Positions 57,676-64,000 of a DNA stretch of 64,000 nt are shown one piece after another (the stretch's first letter is position 1; each line of letters starts with the position of its first letter). The notes beneath the pieces are model-generated. The model had not been told where the DNA came from. It made no database searches and saw only the letters and a list, made by a program, of their open reading frames with translations. The translations under genes and the position numbers were made by a program. Where the stretch lies: assembly GCA_034678485.1 (NCBI GenBank), contig JAXDBU010000088.1, positions 1 to 64,000 of the forward strand, in the 5' to 3' direction. The stretch comes from PLanc-01 sp034678485. Lineage in GTDB: Bacteria; Planctomycetota; Phycisphaerae; Sedimentisphaerales; Anaerobacaceae.

Positions 57676-58689
57676 ATGCAAGCTCGATTGATGGTCATCG
57701 CATTTGCCACTCTCCAGACATTCTCCGCGATCGCTTCTTCGCCGGTGAAAGTCGAACTGCTCAATGTCAGGAAGATCTGGGATCAGGCGCCGCATAACGC
57801 CTTCACGGACCTCGTCCGGTGGCAGGACCAGTTCTACTGCGCCTTTCGCGAAGGCCGCGGACACGTCTCCGCCGACGGCAAGGTCCGCGTGATTCAGTCA
57901 CACGATGGAGAGACATGGACCTCGTCGAACTTGGCCGAGCTTGCCGGCTACGACCTCCGCGATGCACATCTGTCGATCACGCCGGACAACAGGCTGATGC
58001 TCCTCGGAGGAGCTGCACCGAGAGAGAAGGATGGACAGGGCGCCCCTACCGGCTCGTTCGTCGCGTTCTCGAAGGATGGCGTCGAATGGACCAGGCCGCA
58101 GATCGTCGTCGAGCCCGGCCGATGGCTCTGGTCCGTAACCTGGCACCAGGGCGGAGCCTACGGTGTCGCTTATCCCGCATCGGAGCGTTCGCCCGACATT
58201 GAGTTGCTCACGAGCACAGATGGAATTGCCTATCAATCGCTGGTCCCCAAGCTCTACGGTGTGGGTTTCCCGAACGAGGTCGCGCTGCGATTCGACGCGG
58301 ATGACGTGTGCTACGCCCTCGTCCGGCGGGATGCTCAAGGCAACGCCCCCCATAGTGCCGTCCTGGGGAGCGCCAAAGGCGACTACACGAAGTGGGAATG
58401 GTTCGACCTTGGCACCCAGTTCAACAGCTTCGGCGGCCCGAGCCTGATCCAACTGCCGAGCGGGCAGTGGTTTGCCGCCGGGCGGATGCACGAGGGCGGC
58501 GCCCATACCGCCTTGTGCCAGATCGATATGGCCGAGCACAAGATGACGAAGCTCCTGAAACTCCCCAGCGGCGGCGACACCAGCTATCCCGGCCTCGTCT
58601 GGCACAACGGCCTGCTCTACGTGAGCTACTACTCCAGCCACGAAGGCAAGACCAGCATCTATCTGGCGAAGATCAAGGTCGGCGTGTAG
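57676..58689 (+). CDS. Exo-alpha-sialidase-like BNR-repeat protein
   Basis: 337 residues with a short signal peptide (L-M-V-I-A-F-A-T-L-Q-T-F-S-A-I-A-S). The fold is a six-bladed sialidase-type propeller: F-R-E-G-R-G-H near residue 57, the Asp-box S-H-D-G-E-T-W near 75, a second S-K-D-G-V-E-W near 132 and S-T-D-G-I-A-Y near 180. True sialidases also need an arginine triad and Tyr/Glu pair. R-E-G, R-R-D and the S-Y-Y-S-S-H end are present, but I could not confirm the full set, so substrate and activity are open. The leader carries a CCACAGAGACACAGAGG-type repeat. It is 35 bases after the DUF362 gene and probably in its operon. Confidence 0.8.
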   Translation: MQARLMVIAFATLQTFSAIASSPVKVELLNVRKIWDQAPHNAFTDLVRWQDQFYCAFREGRGHVSADGKVRVIQSHDGETWTSSNLAELAGYDLRDAHLSITPDNRLMLLGGAAPREKDGQGAPTGSFVAFSKDGVEWTRPQIVVEPGRWLWSVTWHQGGAYGVAYPASERSPDIELLTSTDGIAYQSLVPKLYGVGFPNEVALRFDADDVCYALVRRDAQGNAPHSAVLGSAKGDYTKWEWFDLGTQFNSFGGPSLIQLPSGQWFAAGRMHEGGAHTALCQIDMAEHKMTKLLKLPSGGDTSYPGLVWHNGLLYVSYYSSHEGKTSIYLAKIKVGV

Positions 58690-58762
58690 TTTCTGCGGGT
58701 CTGTGTGGCGACGGACAGGATCGCCATCAAGAGCGAACAAGTGAGTCACACAGGAGAGCCAT

Positions 58763-59962
58763 GTGGGAATTTGCAGACGGGTGGGCGTTGTCGTTCTTCT
58801 GATGGCGGCCCCGACCGGCGCGGGCGACTGGCCCGGCTGGCGAGGGCCCACAAGAGACGGGATCTCCTCGGAGACCGGGCTGAATTGGCAATGGCCCGCG
58901 AACGGTCCCAAGGTCCTGTGGAAAGGCTCGGTCGGGACGGGCTTCTCGTGCCTGGCCGTGGCTGGCGGGCGGGCGTACACCCTGGGCAATCGCGACGACG
59001 TCGATACGGTCTTCTGCCTCGACGCCGAGACGGGCAGTGAACTCTGGCGGCACTCCTATCCCTGCCAACTCGATCCGAAGGCCTATGAGGGCGGCCCGAT
59101 GGCCACCCCCGCAGTCGAGGGCAATCGCGTCTACACGATCGGCAAGTTCGGCCACTGCTTCTGCCTCGACGCTCAGACCGGCAACGTGATCTGGTCGGCC
59201 AAGTTCGAGCCGCCGCCCAGGACTGAGGACGACTACAGAGTCTGGTGGGGATACGCAGGCTCGATCCTCGTCCTGCCGGACCGGCTTATTCTGCCCGTCG
59301 GGACCGCGGGTCTGGCGATAGATAAACTCACGGGCAAGACCCTGTGGGACAACGGCCCGGGCTATTCCGGCTACTCCTCCCCAGTTCTCCTTGAGATCAC
59401 ACGCGAGCCGTGCTTCGCCTTCCTGAGCGGTCACGAGATCGTCGCGGCGAGCATCGACGACGGCCGGGTTCACTGGAGGATCCCCTGGAAGACCGAATGG
59501 GATCAGAATGCTTCCGACGTCATCATCTCGGAGCACAGACTCTTCGTCTCCACCGGTCACGGCGTGGGTTGCACGCTCTTCGATCTCTCGACAGGGTCTC
59601 CCGTTGAACTGTATCGCAACAAGAACATGAGGACCTACCTGAGCACGTGCATCCTCTGGAAGGAAGCTCTGTATGGTTTCGACGACAAGCAGTTGCGCTG
59701 CCTCGACTGGAGGACGGGTGAGATCCGCTGGACAGGTCCGAAGCAGAGCCTGGGCTCGCTCATCCTCGTGGAAGGCAGACTGGTGGCCCTTCAGGAAGAC
59801 GGTACGCTGCGAATCGTCGAGGCGGTCGGTGACGCCTGCAAGCCGCTGGCGGAGGTGAAGGTGCTGGACGGCCGATGCTGGTCTGCACCCGCCCTCGCGG
59901 ACGGTCGTCTCTTCCTTCGCAACGCCAAGGGCGATGTGGTCTGCCTGGACCTCCGCAGGTGA
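58763..59962 (+). CDS. Secreted PQQ-like beta-propeller protein
   Basis: 399 residues starting at GTG (58763), with GGAG six bases upstream; the ATG two bases before is in another frame. A signal peptide (V-V-V-L-L-M-A-A-P-T-G-A-G) leads to D-W-P-G-W-R-G-P, the standard opening of planctomycete PQQ-binding-like propellers. Blade motifs recur: F-C-L-D-A-E-T-G-S-E-L-W near 90, F-C-L-D-A-Q-T-G-N-V-I-W near 135, I-D-K-L-T-G-K-T-L-W near 190, R-C-L-D-W-R-T-G-E-I-R-W near 315. No dehydrogenase catalytic Asp/Glu pair is evident, so a scaffold or BamB-like role is as likely as enzyme activity. Same strand as the sialidase-like gene, 73 bases downstream. Confidence 0.85.
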   Translation: MGICRRVGVVVLLMAAPTGAGDWPGWRGPTRDGISSETGLNWQWPANGPKVLWKGSVGTGFSCLAVAGGRAYTLGNRDDVDTVFCLDAETGSELWRHSYPCQLDPKAYEGGPMATPAVEGNRVYTIGKFGHCFCLDAQTGNVIWSAKFEPPPRTEDDYRVWWGYAGSILVLPDRLILPVGTAGLAIDKLTGKTLWDNGPGYSGYSSPVLLEITREPCFAFLSGHEIVAASIDDGRVHWRIPWKTEWDQNASDVIISEHRLFVSTGHGVGCTLFDLSTGSPVELYRNKNMRTYLSTCILWKEALYGFDDKQLRCLDWRTGEIRWTGPKQSLGSLILVEGRLVALQEDGTLRIVEAVGDACKPLAEVKVLDGRCWSAPALADGRLFLRNAKGDVVCLDLRR

Positions 59963-60064
59963 TCGGACGCGTAGAACCCACGAAGCACGAATGGCAGGGA
60001 CAGGCAGTCCAATTCTCACCCCTTCCGTCATTATGCGACTACCCTGCCGTGCCGCCCAATTCCA

Positions 60065-60093
60065 TTGACGCGCGTTTGCCACGTGGATACACT
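60065..60093 (+). promoter_or_regulatory. Promoter of the carboxypeptidase-regulatory/thioredoxin gene
   Basis: TTGACG (60065-60070), a 17-base spacer and TACACT (60088-60093), about 50 bases before the ATG at 60148. Confidence 0.6.
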
Positions 60094-60147
60094 CGCTGGA
60101 GAAAGGCACGGGAATGGCATGACACCAGCGGTGACAGGAGAATCATC

Positions 60148-63100
60148 ATGATCCAAGGCAGCAGGACTGTGGCGGCGTGCGCAACTCTGACAGCAATGCT
60201 TGCGGTTCTCTCGGCGGCTCCTCGGCTGCGCGCCGAAAGCGGACACGACGGGCAGTTGACCTTCAGCGGCAAGGTGCTCGACGCGGCGGGCCGGCCGGCA
60301 GAAGGTGCCCGGGTCAGGTTCTACCGAGAGCAGGCGGGCGACATCCCCACCCGATCCGCATTCTCGGTCGTGGGAGACACAACAACTGGGCCGGACGGGA
60401 CCTATGCTTTCAGCTTCTCGCCACAGGACGGCGAGTATGACAGCGGATACCTCGTCGCGGAAAAGTCGGGTTTGGCCATCGGTTTTGCTTCCGGCGAGAC
60501 GAACGAGAGCCGGACGTTCGACCTGACACTGGGGGCGCCCGCATCCCTGGCCGGCGTGGTCGTCGATGATGCTGGCGAGCCCATTGCAGACGCCTCGGTC
60601 GGGATCTACCTGTTGCTGACGGGAGAGGAACCGCGAGCCCAAGGTCTGGGCATGCAGATTGCGTCTACCTTGTTGACCGCGGAAACCGACACATCCGGCC
60701 GATTCTCATTGGGCAATCTGCCCGCTGGGGCGAGTGCTGAGTTCGTGGTCAGGAAGCCAGGGCGGGCCGTAGTGTGCACATTCGATCCGAGTACCTACAG
60801 GGGCCAGTCGCTCCACTACGCCGTTGGTCGAACGGACATCCGCCTGGTCCAGCCGGCCGAGTCGCGGATCGAAGGGATCATCGTGCGGAAAGACGCTGAC
60901 ACGCCGGTCGGCGGGGTTGGGCTCGTCCTGACGGGCGCCAACAACCGTCCACTTGACGGATACGATCAGACGGTTCAGAGCGGGCCCGACGGCAGATTCA
61001 TCATCAGTGCCCTGCCCGACGGCGAGTATAGACTGCAACTGACCTCGCCCAAGAACAAGCTGGCCGAGTGGGTAGCGGCAGCGGTTGCCATTGCGCTTGA
61101 TGCCGGCCAAACCAAGACCGGCGTGCGGATCGAAGTCAGCAAGGGAGGTATCCTGGAGGTCGCGGTTTCCGATGCCGCCAACGGCCGACCCGTAGAGAAA
61201 GCAAACGTGAGCATCCGTGTTCCGGCCTACAACCAATGGATCAGCAGCATGACGGACGCCGAGGGAGTCGCGAGGACTCGTCTGTCGCCGGGCAGCTACC
61301 AGGTCCAGGGCGCCTACAAACAGGGGTACATGTCCGGCGACGAGACGCAGCCGGTCACCATCGAAGAAGGTTCGACCAAACGTCTGGCGGTCTCACTCAA
61401 AGAAATGCCTAAAGTCCGCGGCGTGGTACGAGATCCCAGCGGAGCAGCCCTCGCAGATGTACGAATCCGCATTCTGCCCAGTTCGCGTGACGAGGTCACG
61501 TCGAATGCGGATGGCTGGTTTGAAATCGCCTGGAATCCCCGGTCCTGGGGCGAAGAGAACCCGGTCTTCTGCCTCGTAGCCCGGCACGAGCAGCGGAACC
61601 TGGCCGGCGCTTTCGAACTCAGCGAGGGAAATGCTACCTTCGATGCCAAGCTCGATCCCGGCATCACTCTGACAGGCCGGGTCGCGGACCCGAACGGCCA
61701 GGGAATCAGCGGCGCCAGGATCAGGCCCATGCTGAACGTGTCCAACTGGGGCTCGTCTCTGAGCGACAATGAGATCGAAACCGGCAGCGATGGACGTTTC
61801 CAGATCCCGGCTCTCCCTGCCGGTCGGAGGTACTCGTTGTACGCCGGCGCCGACGGCCACGGCCGGAAAGACGCGCGTGCCGAGGCCGACAACGTCGTGA
61901 ACGGCATGCTTGATGTCGGGGTCCTCACCCTGCCGCTGGCAAACTTGTCCATCACCGGGCAGGTCGTGGACCCGGACGGCAAACCCGTCGCGAATGCGGA
62001 AATCGACACCTACGGCGAAGAGCAGCCCGACCGGTTGGAAGCGAAAACCGATGCAGAGGGCAGGTTCAGGCTTGACGGCGTTTGCGACGCTCGCATCACG
62101 CTGCAGATTCAGGCGGGTCGAGGTGCGAAGCAACTGACCGCGAACATCCTCACCGGCGGGGGCGCCGCCGATCTGAGGATCGTCCTGCGCGAGGGACGGG
62201 CCCCCGTGCAGTACCTGGGAGGCAAGAGCTATGAGCAGGTCGTCGCGACGAACGAGAAGGCAATCGCCGGCGTCGCCCTGGACGAAAAGGGTTTTCCTGT
62301 CGCGGGCGTGCCGGTCCAGGTGTGCTGCCACAAGGCCGTGCGGAATGGGAGAATGTCCTGGCGGTTCGCCGACTACAGAGAGCTTAGCGCCACGACCGAC
62401 GCCCAAGGCCGGTTCGTCGTTCCGACCCAGGAGGACGGGGAGTACAACCTGCTGTTCTCGCCGGCCCAGCTCGCGGCGATCATCGTCTACGACGTGCCGG
62501 TCGGCAAGAGGGACCTGAGCGTGACGCTGCCGGAGGGCGGGACCGTCGTCGGACGACTCCTGCGGATCGAGAAAGGCCGGAAGGTCCCGATCCTGAACGC
62601 GGAGGTGAAGGTCGAGCAGACCAGCCGTGCGTCGTTCTCCCATCTGGGCTTCGACCGCGACGGCACAACCGTGACAGACGCCGAGGGCCGATTCCGTTTC
62701 GAGCACCTGTGCACGCAGATCCGCGAGGACCACGACAAGGCGGAATTCCTCCCCCGCACATGGCAGATCTCTCACGGCGAGGCATCCGCGACCATCGTAT
62801 TCGACAAGGGCACGCGGATCGACGACTTCGAACTGGTTGTCAGGCCGGACCCAGCCAAGGCGCCCCCGCTGACAGGTCGCCCCCTGCCCGATTTCGCTGG
62901 AATCAGAATCGACCTCGACTCCAAGCAACTCAAGGACCGCCGCGTGCTCGTCTGCTTCTTCGACTGGGAGCAGAGGCCGTCGCGGAACTGTGTGAGCCAG
63001 TTGGCGAAGCAGGCCGATTCGCTCCAGGCAAAAGGCGTCGCGATCGCGGCGGTGAGCGTCGCACCGGGCGACGAGACCGCCCTGCGAGCCTGGGTCAAGC

Positions 63101-63270
63101 AGAACGCCATCCCCTTCTCGGTCGGCACGATCCAGGGCGACAGGGATGAGACCCTCTCCACGTGGTCCGTCAAATCCTTGCCCTGGCTGATCCTGACTGA
63201 CATCAACCGCAAGGTCACGGCCGAAGGCTTCACTTTCGATGACTTGGCTCGACAGATGGACCAGCAGTAG
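60148..63270 (+). CDS. Secreted protein with carboxypeptidase-regulatory-like repeats and C-terminal thioredoxin-like domain
   Basis: About 1040 residues. ATG at 60148 is preceded by AGGAG and starts a signal peptide (A-T-L-T-A-M-L-A-V-L-S-A-A). Frames open upstream to 59875 overlap the previous gene. Seven or more beta-sandwich units follow, each with the CarboxypepD_reg pattern (G-x-V-x-D-x-x-G-x-P-x-x-x-A, then T-D-A-E-G-R-F): for example G-K-V-L-D-A-A-G-R-P-A near 36, G-Q-V-V-D-P-D-G-K-P near 605, and T-D-A-E-G-R-F-R near 635. Residues ~930-1040 are thioredoxin-like (V-L-V-C-F-F-D-W, S-L-P-W-L-I-L-T-D), but the redox site has a single Cys (P-S-R-N-C-V), not CxxC. A periplasmic structural or peroxiredoxin-like role is possible. 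Confidence 0.87.
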   Translation: MIQGSRTVAACATLTAMLAVLSAAPRLRAESGHDGQLTFSGKVLDAAGRPAEGARVRFYREQAGDIPTRSAFSVVGDTTTGPDGTYAFSFSPQDGEYDSGYLVAEKSGLAIGFASGETNESRTFDLTLGAPASLAGVVVDDAGEPIADASVGIYLLLTGEEPRAQGLGMQIASTLLTAETDTSGRFSLGNLPAGASAEFVVRKPGRAVVCTFDPSTYRGQSLHYAVGRTDIRLVQPAESRIEGIIVRKDADTPVGGVGLVLTGANNRPLDGYDQTVQSGPDGRFIISALPDGEYRLQLTSPKNKLAEWVAAAVAIALDAGQTKTGVRIEVSKGGILEVAVSDAANGRPVEKANVSIRVPAYNQWISSMTDAEGVARTRLSPGSYQVQGAYKQGYMSGDETQPVTIEEGSTKRLAVSLKEMPKVRGVVRDPSGAALADVRIRILPSSRDEVTSNADGWFEIAWNPRSWGEENPVFCLVARHEQRNLAGAFELSEGNATFDAKLDPGITLTGRVADPNGQGISGARIRPMLNVSNWGSSLSDNEIETGSDGRFQIPALPAGRRYSLYAGADGHGRKDARAEADNVVNGMLDVGVLTLPLANLSITGQVVDPDGKPVANAEIDTYGEEQPDRLEAKTDAEGRFRLDGVCDARITLQIQAGRGAKQLTANILTGGGAADLRIVLREGRAPVQYLGGKSYEQVVATNEKAIAGVALDEKGFPVAGVPVQVCCHKAVRNGRMSWRFADYRELSATTDAQGRFVVPTQEDGEYNLLFSPAQLAAIIVYDVPVGKRDLSVTLPEGGTVVGRLLRIEKGRKVPILNAEVKVEQTSRASFSHLGFDRDGTTVTDAEGRFRFEHLCTQIREDHDKAEFLPRTWQISHGEASATIVFDKGTRIDDFELVVRPDPAKAPPLTGRPLPDFAGIRIDLDSKQLKDRRVLVCFFDWEQRPSRNCVSQLAKQADSLQAKGVAIAAVSVAPGDETALRAWVKQNAIPFSVGTIQGDRDETLSTWSVKSLPWLILTDINRKVTAEGFTFDDLARQMDQQ

Positions 63271-63298
63271 GAAACATGGCTGAGGGAGAGTTCTATCC

Positions 63299-63712
63299 AT
63301 GGGCATCAAGGCGAGCAAAACGATGAAGCAACTTCAGACGCAGGCTGAGAACGGCGATTTGTATGCACAATGTCATCTTGCGGACCTGTACCTCCAGCAG
63401 GAAACCGCGAGCGGAAATCGTGCTGCGATTCCCTGGCTGCGGCGAGCGTCACAGGAACGCGATGTTGAGGTTCTTGGCGGCGGCGACCTCGTCCGGCCTG
63501 GAGATCGGAGCGTTGGCCGGAGCGGCCTTGAGCTTGGCCGGGTCCGTCTCGGCCAGACCGGCGATCTCGATCATGGCTTCGATGAAAGCGTCGATGGTCT
63601 CCTTGCTCTCGGACTCCGTCGGCTCGACCATCATGGCTTCCTTCACCGTCGTCGGGAAGTAGATCGTCGGCGGGTGGAAGCCCATGTCGATCAGCGTCTT
63701 GGCGATGTCTAA
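63299..63712 (+). pseudogene. Truncated Sel1-like repeat protein
   Basis: A good AGGGAGAG ribosome site precedes the ATG, and the first ~50 residues read as one Sel1-like unit (A-E-N-G-D-L-Y-A-Q-C-H-L-A-D-L-Y, then P-W-L-R-R-A-S). From 63449 onward the frame runs antisense through the 3' end of gcvPB and loses all Sel1 character. This suggests a Sel1 gene cut short by a rearrangement beside gcvPB. A short expressed protein cannot be excluded. Confidence 0.5.
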
Positions 63713-64000
63713 GGCGTGGACACCGTTGGCGGCCATTTTCTCCGTCGTGCTGAAGACGCACTCGTGCTTGCAGACGCGATCCACCGCAGGCTGGTAGTAT
63801 CTGCGGAGCCTGGCCCGGATATAGTTGGCGTTCAGAACCGCGGTCTCCGCGACGTGGCGAAGGCCCTCGCCGCCCAGCATGAGCATGTAGACGTAGGCCC
63901 GCAGGATGATCCCGAAGCTCCCGTAGAATGGCGCGATGTAGCCGATGGACTTCGGTCGGTCGTATTCGAGGGCGTAGGTGCCGTCGTTGCGCTTGACCAC
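63449..64000 (-). CDS. gcvPB: Glycine dehydrogenase (decarboxylating) subunit 2, C-terminal part
   Basis: The gene enters from the right window edge and is complete at its 3' end (183 residues visible). It is the C-terminal part of the P-protein subunit that binds PLP and decarboxylates glycine in the glycine cleavage system. Matching elements: Y-D-R-P-K-S-I-G-Y-I-A-P-F-Y-G-S-F-G, R-A-Y-V-Y-M-L-M-L-G, L-N-A-N-Y-I-R-A-R-L, D-M-G-F-H-P-P-T-I-Y-F-P and the M-V-E-P-T-E-S-E-S-K strand, all typical of the two-subunit GcvPB rather than the fused GcvP. The PLP lysine lies beyond the window. gcvPA would be expected upstream, outside the window. Confidence 0.94.
   Translation of the reverse strand: MVKRNDGTYALEYDRPKSIGYIAPFYGSFGIILRAYVYMLMLGGEGLRHVAETAVLNANYIRARLRRYYQPAVDRVCKHECVFSTTEKMAANGVHALDIAKTLIDMGFHPPTIYFPTTVKEAMMVEPTESESKETIDAFIEAMIEIAGLAETDPAKLKAAPANAPISRPDEVAAAKNLNIAFL

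Noticed and set aside
59875..60147. Upstream start for the carboxypeptidase-regulatory/thioredoxin protein
   Set aside because: It would overlap the PQQ propeller gene and bury the signal peptide; AGGAG precedes ATG 60148 and a promoter lies between.

Overview
The window is high-GC bacterial DNA, densely coding. It probably comes from a Planctomycetota genome of the Phycisphaerae/Sedimentisphaerales type. This is inferred from the mix of genes, not from a marker gene: GLUG-repeat surface proteins, secreted proteins joining Ig-like, discoidin, LamG and dockerin-like modules, a sigma factor with a hydrophobic C-terminal extension, PQQ-type propellers, carboxypeptidase-regulatory/thioredoxin proteins, archaeal-type 3-dehydroquinate synthase, and several families of short palindromic repeats. 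The cell is Gram-negative in build: it has LPS core, lipid A acylation, an outer-membrane protein, and the peptidoglycan genes ftsW and murG.

Layout. (1) 1-10.7 kb, LPS inner-core locus: the hldE 3' end, gmhA, gmhB (fused to a membrane anchor), waaF, a second GT9-like protein, a cobalamin-binding-type radical SAM protein, waaG, waaP and a second LPS kinase-like gene. These face a convergent pair, a methyltransferase and a GT4 glycosyltransferase. (2) 11-12.1 kb: queF and a small zinc-ribbon protein. (3) 12.1-16.8 kb, minus strand: an internally deleted GH29 fucosidase, a secreted Ig-like/discoidin protein and a ThuA-like protein. (4) 17.1-21.9 kb, minus strand: ftsW, a secreted subtilase and murG. 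(5) 22.2-30 kb: an outer-membrane beta-barrel candidate and three tandem GLUG-repeat proteins. (6) 30.2-37.3 kb: sigma factor, secreted SGNH hydrolase with dockerin and LamG modules, lipid A acyltransferase, and a giant beta-helix/PKD/propeller protein. (7) 37.5-49.4 kb, plus strand: a double FAD oxidoreductase lipoprotein and an esterase-like protein, then a compact sugar-catabolic gene set (xylose isomerase, PIG-L deacetylase, NagB-like, PfkB kinase, DUF4432 epimerase-like, mannitol-dehydrogenase-like). (8) 49.8-51.9 kb: 3-dehydroquinate synthase II, a brnTA toxin-antitoxin pair, and a decayed partial duplicate of both joined to an ADP-ribosylglycohydrolase fragment. (9) 51.9-64 kb: secreted esterase, CBS/DUF21 membrane protein, DUF362-SMP-30 fusion, BNR sialidase-like protein, PQQ propeller, carboxypeptidase-regulatory/thioredoxin protein, a Sel1-like fragment and the gcvPB 3' end.

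The most interesting signals are: a palindromic element inserted in frame inside a dehydrogenase gene, with a related intergenic copy; the deacetylase/deaminase/kinase/dehydrogenase sugar operon, whose deaminase-like enzyme has altered active-site residues; the fucosidase with its catalytic centre removed; the brnTA/aroB' decayed duplication; and probable leaderless promoters. All family assignments come from reading motifs by eye. No database search was run.
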